Assembly (NCBI GenBank): GCA_900548895.1
Contig: URLZ01000004.1
Span: 29,910 to 93,909 of the forward strand
Origin: an uncultured Akkermansia sp.
GTDB lineage: Bacteria > Verrucomicrobiota > Verrucomicrobiia > Verrucomicrobiales > Akkermansiaceae
Length of the DNA stretch: 64,000 bases
Direction: 5' to 3'
In this document: positions 43,285 to 50,899 of the stretch, in pieces
Layout: every line of letters starts with the position of its first letter
Numbering within the stretch: position 1 is the stretch's first letter
Translations under genes and position numbers: made by a program
Notes under the pieces: model-generated
Seen by the model: only the letters and a program-made list of their open reading frames with translations
What the model was told of the DNA's origin: nothing
Databases searched by the model: none

Positions 43285-43551
43285 ATGTGTCAGCGGCGTG
43301 AGGGCGAAGCTTGGGTCGTCTGGGTGCTGCGGCAGATGGTCGAGCGCCCCGTGGCTATCGTCACGGTGGCGTCTTGGGTCGCCGCAGCCGTGCTTTACGC
43401 CGACGTGCGCAACTTCATGAGGGAGCAGACACAGGCCTACGTCGAGACGGCCACAGCCCTGCGCGAGCTCTCCCTGCGCATCAGCCAACTCGAGAATCAC
43501 CCCTTTCACCAACCCGTGTACCTGAGACAGGAGGATCGCACAACCAAGTAA
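43285..43551 (+). CDS. Small single-span membrane protein, holin-like (88 aa)
   Basis: The protein has a short cytosolic N-terminus, one hydrophobic helix (about residues 20-37, VAIVTVASWVAAAVLYADV) and a C-terminal amphipathic, probably coiled-coil segment (ATALRELSLRISQLENH). Its stop is 3 nt before a peptidoglycan-hydrolase gene, an arrangement typical of phage lysis cassettes in which a small membrane protein controls endolysin release. I do not recognise a specific holin family, and a spanin-like or anchoring role is possible. The optimal Shine-Dalgarno, unlike most genes here, hints at phage or foreign origin. Confidence 0.65.
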   Translation: MCQRREGEAWVVWVLRQMVERPVAIVTVASWVAAAVLYADVRNFMREQTQAYVETATALRELSLRISQLENHPFHQPVYLRQEDRTTK

Positions 43552-43554
43552 ACC

Positions 43555-44151
43555 ATGAATACCGTTCAAGCCATTCAGCAGAAAGTCGGCGTCGAGGCCG
43601 ACGGCGTGATCGGCCCGGTGACGATCGAGGCCATCGCCCGAGCCTTGGGAATCATCGAGGCTCCCGCGGCAGAGGAGGGACCCATCCCCCCGCAGTCGCG
43701 CGTGCGCCTCGGCAAGAGCCTCTACGGCAGTCCCGGCTGTGAGGAGAATCTCGTGAACGTGACGCCGCCCTACCCGCTGCTCTATGAGGGGAAGCCCGTC
43801 AAGAGCATCCGCGTGCACCGCTGCATTGCCGCGCGCGTGGAGCGCGCGCTGCGCGCCGTGCTCGAGCATTACGGTCAGGAGGCCATCAGCCGCCTCGGGC
43901 TGGATCTCTACGGCGGCAGCTACAACTACCGCAGCTGCACCGGCGGCAGCTCCCTGTCGATGCACGCCTGGGGCGTTGCGCTCGATTTTGATCCCGAGCA
44001 CAACAGCTACAACATGAAGCGGCCCCGCGCCCGCTTCAGCGGTGCCGAATACGAGGACTGGTGGCGCATCTGGGAAGAGCAGGGCGCCATCTCTCTCGGC
44101 CGCCAGCGCGATGTGGACTGGATGCACCTCCAGTTCGCGACGCTGGACTGA
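43555..44151 (+). CDS. Endolysin-like peptidoglycan hydrolase (PG-binding + M15/VanY peptidase)
   Basis: The 198-residue protein has an N-terminal peptidoglycan-binding module (AIQQKVGVEADGVIGPVT, about 5-33) and a C-terminal M15 peptidase domain. The zinc-site pattern is visible: His and Asp in SMHAWGVALDFD (about 139-150), then the catalytic Asp and third ligand His in DWMHLQF near the C-terminus. M15 enzymes cleave cross-link or stem peptides with D-amino acids or L-Ala-D-Glu bonds. There is no signal peptide, so export would need a holin, which fits the gene just upstream. It is typical of phage endolysins, yet no other phage gene is nearby. A long 3' region ends at a strong hairpin. Confidence 0.85.
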   Translation: MNTVQAIQQKVGVEADGVIGPVTIEAIARALGIIEAPAAEEGPIPPQSRVRLGKSLYGSPGCEENLVNVTPPYPLLYEGKPVKSIRVHRCIAARVERALRAVLEHYGQEAISRLGLDLYGGSYNYRSCTGGSSLSMHAWGVALDFDPEHNSYNMKRPRARFSGAEYEDWWRIWEEQGAISLGRQRDVDWMHLQFATLD

Positions 44152-44547
44152 GCATCGCTCTGCCGCCAGTCGCTTGCCGCCTATCGTCTGAAGCCCCCTG
44201 ACTGCCGCCTGTGCACGGCCGCCTACACGGTCGCCGCTGACGGTGAATGCGCCGAGGCTCGCGGAGGTCCGCGTGTTCCGCCCCCTCATGAAGGTGCCCT
44301 CGGGTGCGACCGCTCTCGGATTCGAGAGCTTTCGTCTCCGCCGGATATGAGATGCAGTTTCGTGGTCTTTGTGAGCCAAGGCGGTTTCGTGCCCTCTGCT
44401 CGCGAGCCCCCCCCCTTGGGCACGCCCATTCGCGGGGCCCGGTTCAGTGCTGCCGTTCACGAGGCCGGACTCACATGTCGGAAGGGGCAACAGAGCGGGC
44501 TGCGCGGCGGGCGGCGAACAGCAGGGCTGCGACGCGAGCCGCACGGG

Positions 44548-44593
44548 GGCGCGCCGGTTTCTCTCCCCAACGGGAGGAGCCGGCGCGCCTTTT
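44548..44593 (+). terminator. Terminator downstream of the lysis-type cassette
   Basis: A 10-bp stem (ggcgcgccgg at 44548-44557 with ccggcgcgcc at 44580-44589), extended inside by ctctccc / gggagga, followed by TTTT. It is about 400 nt after the endolysin stop. Confidence 0.75.
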
Positions 44594-44957
44594 GCATTGA
44601 AACGGGAGCATGGTGTTGCTCGAGCCCGGGTTCCGAATCCTGCGGGAAAAGGGGCAGACCTGCGGATGGCCGGGAGGGGCTGCGGCTTGTTCTCGGAGGT
44701 GTGTTTTCCCCTCCCTGTTGCACCGCAAGGTGGCTCGCGGAAAGCCGGGTGGGAAGCTCAGAGGGGTGCACGGCAGCGAGCTCGGAGGGGGAGCTCGGAG
44801 GAGAGCGCCCGGGAGAGAAGCCGGGAGGCGATTTCGGAGGCACCCGGAAGGTTACTCGGCGGTTGGGGTGCGACGTTGTTGACGAAGGCGCGCAGGGGAG
44901 AAGCTGCGCCTAGGCATATTGACAGAATAACAAGTTGCACCCTGACGCGGAGAGGAC

Positions 44958-44986
44958 TTGCGCGAGCGCCGCGGCTCCGTTACAAT
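44958..44986 (+). promoter_or_regulatory. Promoter of the TonB-like gene, predicted leaderless
   Basis: TTGCGC (44958-44963), 17-bp spacer, TACAAT (44981-44986), 6 nt, then GTG at 44993. The base 7 nt after the -10 is the G of the start codon. Confidence 0.7.
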
Positions 44987-44992
44987 AGGCGT

Positions 44993-46303
44993 GTGAGAGC
45001 GCGAGGAAAGCGAGCGAGAAGGCTTTGGCCGGTGCTGTTGTGCATCGTGCTCTCGCTGCTGCTGCACCTGCTGATTCTGGCCCTGCTGATGCTCGTGCCC
45101 GAAAGCCCGGATGGCTCGGCGCGGCATCACCGTCGCACGCCGCGCGCTCTGCACGTGCTGCGCCCCCCCGCCAAGAAGCAGCCGAAACCTCAGGAGGAGA
45201 AGCCGAAGCCGCCGCGGAACTTCGGCAAGACCAGCCCCGATGTGCCCGAGACCTTGCCCCGCGATCCCGACCGCATCGGCAACCGCAACACCGAGGGAGC
45301 CAGCGAACTGGTTCCGGACAGTTCGGAGAAGGCGCCCCACATGGAGGGTGAGGAGCGACCGGAGGAGGTGAATCCCCTCGATCAGGAGCGGCAGGACGGC
45401 GACCTCGCCAGCGAGCAGATCTCGCTGAGCGAAGACACAGGCCGCTCCAAGCCCAACCAGATCCCGCCCCATCCTGATCAGCCTCAGCAGCCGCAGGATC
45501 AACAGCGCACTCCCGAAGAGACGGACTCCACGCCGCGCCCGCCTTCCGACGACGGCGAGCCGCTTCGTGCTGAGTCTTCTGCTGAGCCTGTGCCGCAGCC
45601 GACGCAGCAGCCGGTGATCATCTCGGAGACGCCGAGCCGCGGGCTGGAGCAGGGCCGGGGGCGCGAAGCGGACGTGAAGGAGGAGCGCCCGGCCTCAAAC
45701 CCGGATCTCCCGCAGCCGGCATTGCCCGCTCAGGAGACTCCCGACGGCAAACCCGTGCCTCAGCAGCCGCCGGCAGCGGAAGACGAGGCCGCGCAGCCCC
45801 GACCGGCTGCGCGGCCCGGTCTCTCGGATGCCGTGGCGCTGCTGCCGGATCCGACGCTTCCTCCGCCCGCGCAGCGCAGCCACCCGGTTTATGACCCCAG
45901 CTTGCCGAGCTCGGTTCAGCCGGGTTTCCGCACCTACGAGCGCCGCAGCCGCAGCAGCGGTACCTTCATCTGCGGTCGGCATCCGTCGCTGAGCGTGGAG
46001 GCCTCCCCTCGCGGCCGCTATGAGGCCGAAGTTTACCGGCGCATCGCGCGCTCCTGGTACTTTGAATGCGATGAGCACCGCAGCGCCCTTGTGCCCGGCA
46101 CGCTCACCGTCAGTATCACCCTGACGAAGGAGGGGCGTATCCATAATCTGCAACTGCTCTCGCGCCGCGGAGCCAGCGTCGTGCAGCAGTCCCTCACCTT
46201 CAAAGCCATTCGGCAGGCGTCTCTGCCTCCCATCCCCGCGTCCGTGCAGAAAGAGCTCGGCGGCAGTCTGCTCGAGATGGGCATCATGTTCATCTATGAC
46301 TGA
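44993..46303 (+). CDS. TonB/TolA-like energy transducer (GTG start)
   Basis: The 436-residue protein has a basic N-terminus, one membrane anchor (VLLCIVLSLLLHLLILALLML, cut to core LLLHLLILALLM, about 14-34), a very long Pro/Glu/Gln-rich periplasmic stalk (about 50-340), and a C-terminal domain of about 95 residues (YEAEVYRRIARSWYFE to the end) with the TonB/TolA C-terminal pattern. It would carry proton-motive energy from an ExbB/ExbD motor to outer-membrane receptors, or stabilise the envelope as TolA does. ExbB- and ExbD-like genes follow after 363 nt. The GTG start was chosen because a promoter ends 6 nt before it; no receptor gene is in the window. Confidence 0.82.
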   Translation: MRARGKRARRLWPVLLCIVLSLLLHLLILALLMLVPESPDGSARHHRRTPRALHVLRPPAKKQPKPQEEKPKPPRNFGKTSPDVPETLPRDPDRIGNRNTEGASELVPDSSEKAPHMEGEERPEEVNPLDQERQDGDLASEQISLSEDTGRSKPNQIPPHPDQPQQPQDQQRTPEETDSTPRPPSDDGEPLRAESSAEPVPQPTQQPVIISETPSRGLEQGRGREADVKEERPASNPDLPQPALPAQETPDGKPVPQQPPAAEDEAAQPRPAARPGLSDAVALLPDPTLPPPAQRSHPVYDPSLPSSVQPGFRTYERRSRSSGTFICGRHPSLSVEASPRGRYEAEVYRRIARSWYFECDEHRSALVPGTLTVSITLTKEGRIHNLQLLSRRGASVVQQSLTFKAIRQASLPPIPASVQKELGGSLLEMGIMFIYD

Positions 46304-46666
46304 GCTTAAACTTCGACCATCCAGACCCCTGCCGCCGGCTGCTCGCCGTTCAGCGCCTTACCGTTCAACCTCTCTCCATACCGACTCCTATCATACCGAC
46401 TCTCACCACCACCCCATGCGACTTCAACGCTCCGTCACCTACAAGATTAACCCCTCGCACCTCTGATCTCGTCCCGCCTCTCGGATGAATGGCTGCCTGA
46501 TGGCGTTCATCGCGCCGCCTCCGCTCTTCGGTGCCTCCTCCGAGACATGCCCCGTCAAAAGACTCCCTCCATCACGAAACCCAGCCCCACCAAACGCGCC
46601 GTTGCGATACCCGCCCGTCGCGATACGCTCTGAACTCTTTTTTGTCACACAACATTCCGACACGCC
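46304..46666. other. 363-bp gap before the ExbB-like gene
   Basis: It holds a promoter at 46602-46629 and a small direct repeat (ataccgactc, twice near 46380-46400). No gene was seen. Confidence 0.4.
46602..46629 (+). promoter_or_regulatory. Promoter of the ExbB-ExbD genes
   Basis: TTGCGA (46602-46607), 16-bp spacer, TACGCT (46624-46629). The leader is about 31 nt. Confidence 0.45.
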
Positions 46667-47266
46667 ATGATTGAAACCGCCAAACAATTCCTCGATGCCT
46701 GTCACCCCTTCGGCTATCCCCTGCTGATCTGCTCGGTGACGCTCATTGCCGCCATCCTTTACCACCTCATCTTCACCGGTGAAGGGCGCGCGCTCAGAAG
46801 CCTGCAACAGAAGCTCGCCGTGGCCAAGATGCAGAACTCGTCTCAGGTGCTGTTGGAGTCCGCCCTGAGCTCCAAGGCCCCGCTCGCCCGCGAGGTCATC
46901 TACTGCATCGAGCACCGCTATGAGCCCGATATCGAGAAGCTCATCGAGGCGCGCCTGCGCCTCATCATGGATCGCCAGCGCGCCGGTATGTCGCTCATCA
47001 ACATCGTCACCACGATTTCCCCCATGCTCGGCATCCTCGGCACGGCCTGGGGCCTCGTGGAGATCTTCGGCGTCTTCGGCACCACGGAGGCGCAGAGCGG
47101 CATCAGCCTCGGCATTTCCAAGGCGCTCTACACCACGATCTTCGGCTTGGCCATCGCCGTGCCCGGCATCGTGGCGCTCTCCTGCTTTGAGCGCTCGCTG
47201 GAGCGCCGTTCAGCTCGCGTTGCCGAGTTTTTCACCGATTTGCTGGCCCACCGCAACCGCCTGTGA
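46667..47266 (+). CDS. ExbB/TolQ/MotA-family proton channel subunit
   Basis: A 199-residue inner-membrane protein with three predicted membrane helices: about 15-37, then LINIVTTISPMLGILGTAWGLVEIF (core SPMLGILGTAWGLVEIF) and SKALYTTIFGLAIAVPGIVAL (core TTIFGLAIAVPG). These last two blocks are the family signature and carry the Thr residues lining the proton path. It forms the pentameric stator that energises TonB or TolA. The ExbD-like gene follows 6 nt later and a TonB-like gene precedes it. Tol versus Exb assignment cannot be made from sequence alone; absence of tolB and pal nearby favours Exb. Confidence 0.92.
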   Translation: MIETAKQFLDACHPFGYPLLICSVTLIAAILYHLIFTGEGRALRSLQQKLAVAKMQNSSQVLLESALSSKAPLAREVIYCIEHRYEPDIEKLIEARLRLIMDRQRAGMSLINIVTTISPMLGILGTAWGLVEIFGVFGTTEAQSGISLGISKALYTTIFGLAIAVPGIVALSCFERSLERRSARVAEFFTDLLAHRNRL

Positions 47267-47272
47267 GACGCC

Positions 47273-47692
47273 ATGAATATCTACACCCGACGACATGCAG
47301 CTACGGGCGTTCCCATCGTCCCCATGCTCGACATCCTCACCATCCTGCTCATCTTCTTCATCGTCCACACGGAGTTCAAGAGGCAGAATCAGGTGCTGCC
47401 CATGACGCTGCCGCAGACGCAGCACCTCAGCGGCGAGCGCGGGGATTCGGATACCCTGCTGCTCGAGCTTGACGGCACCGGCCGCATCGCGCTCGGCGGG
47501 CAGATCGTTCCGCTGGAGCAGCTCCCGACAGCCGTCAGTCGCCTGCGCCGCTCGAACCCTGATCTCAAGATTCAGGTGTCGGCCGCTGAGGAGTCCTCCA
47601 TGGGGAGCTTCATCACCATCATGGACGTGCTCACGGCCGCCGGCGTCGACGTGGAGCAGGTGCCTGTGCGCATCGACTACCAGCCCGCGTGA
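47273..47692 (+). CDS. ExbD/TolR-family proton channel subunit
   Basis: The 139-residue partner of the ExbB-like protein. It has a short cytosolic N-terminus, one membrane helix that contains the conserved Asp in PMLDILTILLIFFIV (Asp near residue 19), and a periplasmic ExbD domain ending near VPVRIDYQPA. The aspartate is the protonation site of the motor. The gene begins 6 nt after the ExbB-like stop, so the two are co-transcribed and translationally coupled. Confidence 0.93.
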   Translation: MNIYTRRHAATGVPIVPMLDILTILLIFFIVHTEFKRQNQVLPMTLPQTQHLSGERGDSDTLLLELDGTGRIALGGQIVPLEQLPTAVSRLRRSNPDLKIQVSAAEESSMGSFITIMDVLTAAGVDVEQVPVRIDYQPA

Positions 47693-48190
47693 CCCGTGAC
47701 GACTTGCGTGGCCAGCGGCCGGCGGTCGGCGTGGTCGGAAGAGCGCGTGATTGTCCGTCGGCGTGATTGGTAGCCGAGGTGGGGGAGCGTTTCCCTTCGC
47801 CGCTCGGAGCCGCGAGGTGGTGAAGGCGACGAGGAGCAGGGGAACGCAGCGACGATCAGGTGCGCGGCGCCAAATGGAGGGAGAGTGGCGGGACCGCGCC
47901 GGAAGGGGCGGAGCGTCTCAAGGGAGACAGAGCAGGGGGGCTGAGCCGAGCAATGCCCCTGAGGCTGTAGCACAGATAGCCGGGCATTGTCGGGAAGCTG
48001 AGAGGTGAAGCGCCGAGCACTGCCGAGGGCAGGGGCGCCGAAAAGAGATTTTCCCGCGGCTCTTTTCCGAGGCCTCAGGTAGGGTTGGGGGGCAGTCCGC
48101 GTGCCCGGTAACACCGAACGATGGGGATGTCTGACAACATCAGCTGCGTGAGCTCGTACTCCGCCGCTGCATCAGCTCGCGACCCGGCGA
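47693..48190. other. Intergenic region between convergent exbD-like and rho genes, with hairpins
   Basis: Two good hairpins occur: caatgccc (47951-47958) with gggcattg (47982-47989), extended inside by ggct / agcc; and gaaaagag (48040-48047) with ctcttttc (48060-48067). Neither has a T run of the usual kind. They may terminate either gene or belong to a structured RNA. No gene was seen. Confidence 0.45.
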
Positions 48191-49564
48191 TCAGCCGCGC
48201 ACCTTGAGGCCGAGGAGCATTTGAGCGTTGTTGCGGCTCTTGCGCATGAAAAAGAGGAGGCGCTCCATGGCTTCCTCAGGCTTGTGGTTCGCCAGCCCGC
48301 GGCGAATGAGGCGGATTTTCTCCAGCATCATCTCCGGCAGAATCAACTCTTCGCGGCGCGTGCCGCTCTTGAGGATGTCAACCGCCGGATAAATATAGAG
48401 CTCGGCAATGCGTCGGTTGAGCACGAGCTCCATGTTGCCCGTGCCCTTGAACTCCTGAAAGATGAGGCTGTCCATGCGGCTGTTCGTCTCAATGAGAGCC
48501 GTGGCGAGAATGGTCAGCGAGCCCGCGGTGCGAGTGTTGCGCGCGGCGGCGAAGAGTCGGCGGGGCATTTCGAGAGCGCGGGCGTCAATGCCGCCGCTCA
48601 TCGTGCGGCCGCTGCCGCGATCCGCATTGTTGTAGGCGCGAGCCAGGCGCGTGATGGAATCCATCAGGATGAGGACGTGGCGCCCGGCCTCGACGAGGCG
48701 CTTGGCGCGCTCGATGCAGAGCTCCGCCATGCGGCAGTGCTCGCGCACGCCGCTGTCATTGCTGGAGGCGTAGATCTCCGCCCCGGGCAGGGCTCGCTTG
48801 AACTCCGTCACCTCCTCCGGGCGCTCGTCCACCAGCAGAATCATCAGGTGAAGATCCTCGCCGTAATTTTCAATGGCGCCCTCCGCAATGTGCATCAGCA
48901 GCGTCGTTTTGCCGGTGCGGGGCGGCGCGACGATGAGGCCGCGCTGGCCGCGCGCCACCGGGGCGATGAGATCGAGCGTGCGCGTCGTGTAGCGCGTGCT
49001 GGTGGTCTCGAAGGCGAGGCGGTGGGTCGGGTTGACGGCCCTGAGGTCTTCAAAGTGCGGGTTGTTCGCAGCCTCCTCCGGTGCTTGCCCGTTGACTTGA
49101 TTGAGGGTGATGAGCTGGTGCCCGCGCTCATAGCGCTGCGCGACGCCGCTGAGCTGCACGAAGGGACGCAGGGCATATTTGCGGATGAGTTCGGCGGGGA
49201 CGTAGATGGCATCCTCCGAAGGTGCCCAGTTGTTGTCCGGCACGCGGAGGAAGCCGAAGCCCTTGGGCGTGATCTCCAGCAGGCCCGTCACGGGCTGCGG
49301 CTCGCCGACGGGAACGTAGGATTTCTGGTTCGGCGCGGCGGCTTCTGTCTTTTTTTTCTGGCCGCGCCAGGGGGTGCGTCCCTTGGCGGCATTGGCGGAT
49401 CGAGCGTCGTCCTGCTGCTGAGGTCGGGGCTTGAAGCCGTGCTCGCGGCGTCCGGCGGCAGCACCCTGCCGCCCGGCTGCCTGTGGCTGGTAGCCGCGGG
49501 TGCGGTTGCGCGGCGGGCGCTGGGCACTCGCCTGCTCAGAGGGTGAGAAATCCGATGCGCTCAT
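48191..49564 (-). CDS. rho: Transcription termination factor Rho
   Basis: A 457-residue hexameric RNA helicase that ends transcription. After an N-terminal basic, Gln/Arg/Gly-rich extension of about 85 residues, the protein has the Rho RNA-binding fold (LEITPKGFGFLRVPDN, then DAIYVPAELIRKY) and the RecA-type motor: APPRTGKTTLL (Walker A), LLVDERPEEVTEF, SMDSLIFQEFKGTGNMEL shortened here to the EFKGTGNMEL block, and ADIxxSGTRREEL-like AVDILKSGTRREEL. I chose the ATG at 49564 (MSASDFSP) because upstream in-frame residues are hydrophobic noise. It lies 99 nt downstream of yebC on the same strand. Confidence 0.96.
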   Translation of the reverse strand: MSASDFSPSEQASAQRPPRNRTRGYQPQAAGRQGAAAGRREHGFKPRPQQQDDARSANAAKGRTPWRGQKKKTEAAAPNQKSYVPVGEPQPVTGLLEITPKGFGFLRVPDNNWAPSEDAIYVPAELIRKYALRPFVQLSGVAQRYERGHQLITLNQVNGQAPEEAANNPHFEDLRAVNPTHRLAFETTSTRYTTRTLDLIAPVARGQRGLIVAPPRTGKTTLLMHIAEGAIENYGEDLHLMILLVDERPEEVTEFKRALPGAEIYASSNDSGVREHCRMAELCIERAKRLVEAGRHVLILMDSITRLARAYNNADRGSGRTMSGGIDARALEMPRRLFAAARNTRTAGSLTILATALIETNSRMDSLIFQEFKGTGNMELVLNRRIAELYIYPAVDILKSGTRREELILPEMMLEKIRLIRRGLANHKPEEAMERLLFFMRKSRNNAQMLLGLKVRG

Positions 49565-49663
49565 GGCAAGGGAAGGGCAGGGAAATACAAAAACAATGAA
49601 AAAATGAGCAGAGGCGGGGCAGCTCAACGTGCCGCCCCGCCCCGGCCGGGAAATGGAGTGAAA

Positions 49664-50416
49664 TCAGAGCTGTTCAAGCACAGACTCTGCGATCTCGAAG
49701 TTCGTGAACACGTTCATCGTGTCATCGTAGTCATCGAGCAGCTCATAGAGCTTCATGACCTTGTGCGCCGTATCGACGTCCTCAATCACGGTCGGGTTCT
49801 GCGCGACGGAAATCAGCTTCATCCCCGTCACGTTCTTGCCGGCGGCACTCAGCGCCTCGCTCACGCTCTGGAGATCCGTCGGGCCGCAGATGAAGTTCCA
49901 CTCGCCCTCGTTTTCACCGGCAGCGAACTCGTCGGCCCCGCAGTCCATGGCCAGCTCCATGGCGGCATCCTCGTCGAGGCTGTCGTCGACGATGCTGACC
50001 TGACCCTTGCGGTCAAATTGATACGCAACCGAGCCCGGAGTGCCCATGTTGCCGCCGTTGCGCGAGAAAATGGTGCGCAGCTCCGAAGAGCAGCGGTTCG
50101 TGTTGTCGGTCGCCACCTCTACGATGATGGCCGTGCCCGCAGGGCCGTAGCCCTCGTAGGTCATCTCCTGAATCGTCGCGCCGGAAAGCTCGCCCGTGCC
50201 CTTCTTGATGGCGCGGTCGATGTTGTCCTTGGGCATCGAAGCCGCCTTGGCGCCCTCGATGGCCGCGCGCAGACGCGGGTTCGTGTCAACGTCACCGCCG
50301 CCGCTCTTGGCAGCAAGGGTGATTTCATGGGAGTAACGGGCAAAAATCTTGCCCTTCTTCGCGTCGGCGGCTGCCTTCGTGAATTTGATCTTGGACCATT
50401 TATTATGACCTGACAT
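49664..50416 (-). CDS. yebC: YebC/PmpR-family protein
   Basis: The 250-residue protein begins with the family hallmark MSGHNKWSKIKF, followed by ARYSHEITLAAKSGGGD, the MPKDNIDRAIKKG block and YEGYGPAGTAIIVE. Members were described as DNA-binding transcriptional regulators, and more recent work links them to ribosomes stalled at proline-rich sequence. That is notable because many proteins encoded here are very Pro-rich and the gene sits just after tRNA-Pro; any functional link is inference. The start is set by the hallmark N-terminus; a longer frame upstream runs into the tRNA. tRNA-Pro, yebC and rho may form one transcript. Confidence 0.95.
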   Translation of the reverse strand: MSGHNKWSKIKFTKAAADAKKGKIFARYSHEITLAAKSGGGDVDTNPRLRAAIEGAKAASMPKDNIDRAIKKGTGELSGATIQEMTYEGYGPAGTAIIVEVATDNTNRCSSELRTIFSRNGGNMGTPGSVAYQFDRKGQVSIVDDSLDEDAAMELAMDCGADEFAAGENEGEWNFICGPTDLQSVSEALSAAGKNVTGMKLISVAQNPTVIEDVDTAHKVMKLYELLDDYDDTMNVFTNFEIAESVLEQL

Positions 50417-50577
50417 ACTGTTCCGGTTGGGGGTTCTGAAAAAAAGTCGTGGCTGTCGGGCCGGGGGAAAAGTTGCGCTGCAGCCCATGGAAGTCGGCGT
50501 CTCCTTGCCGAGGAGGAGAAGCGATGGAGGAATGCCTTGTCCATCAGACCCGGGTGCCAGTGCACCCGGCGTCAAAG

Positions 50578-50651
<74 letters not shown>

Positions 50652-50672
50652 ATTGCCCTGAGGGCTGGGCAG

Positions 50673-50701
50673 AGTATACAGGAAGCGCGAGTGAATTGCA
50701 A
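50673..50701 (-). promoter_or_regulatory. Promoter of tRNA-Pro
   Basis: TTGCAA (50701-50696), 17-bp spacer, TATACT (50678-50673), about 15 nt before the mature 5' end from the predicted start. Confidence 0.75.
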
Positions 50702-50750
50702 GAGTAAAATGCACTTTTTTGCAGAAAAACTCACAGAAATGGGGCTGTCA

Positions 50751-50805
50751 CCCTCGCAAAAATGATATATCCCCCGCAAAACCCATTGTTTGCGAGGGAT
50801 ATATC
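50751..50805. repeat. Long imperfect palindrome with an extra half-site
   Basis: Arms 50764-50780 and 50789-50805 pair over 17 positions (gatatatccc, one mismatch, then cgcaaa) around an 8-nt loop. A further partial copy of the inner half (ccctcgcaaa) lies at 50751-50760 and can pair with 50789-50798 instead, so two alternative hairpins are possible. There is no T tract. Confidence 0.85.
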
Positions 50806-50899
50806 GAGAAATGCGCAGGTGAGGATGCTCTCCCTCGACCCGCGCGAGAAAGCGCTTCCGATGAGAGAAGGCTTCCTCCGCGAGCGTGCAGTTGGAGGA

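Larger units (their letters stand above)
44152..44992. other. 841-bp region between endolysin and TonB-like genes
   Basis: It contains a strong terminator at 44548-44593 and the TonB-like promoter at 44958-44986. A reading frame in phase with the TonB-like gene continues upstream, but its translation is Gly/Arg/Ala noise and it lies before the promoter, so I treat it as non-coding. No structured RNA family was recognised. Confidence 0.45.

Noticed and set aside
44447-44992. An upstream extension of the TonB-like gene by 182 codons
   Set aside because: The extension lies before the predicted promoter, contains a terminator hairpin, and has a random Gly/Arg/Ala translation; the GTG at 44993 coincides with the predicted transcription start.
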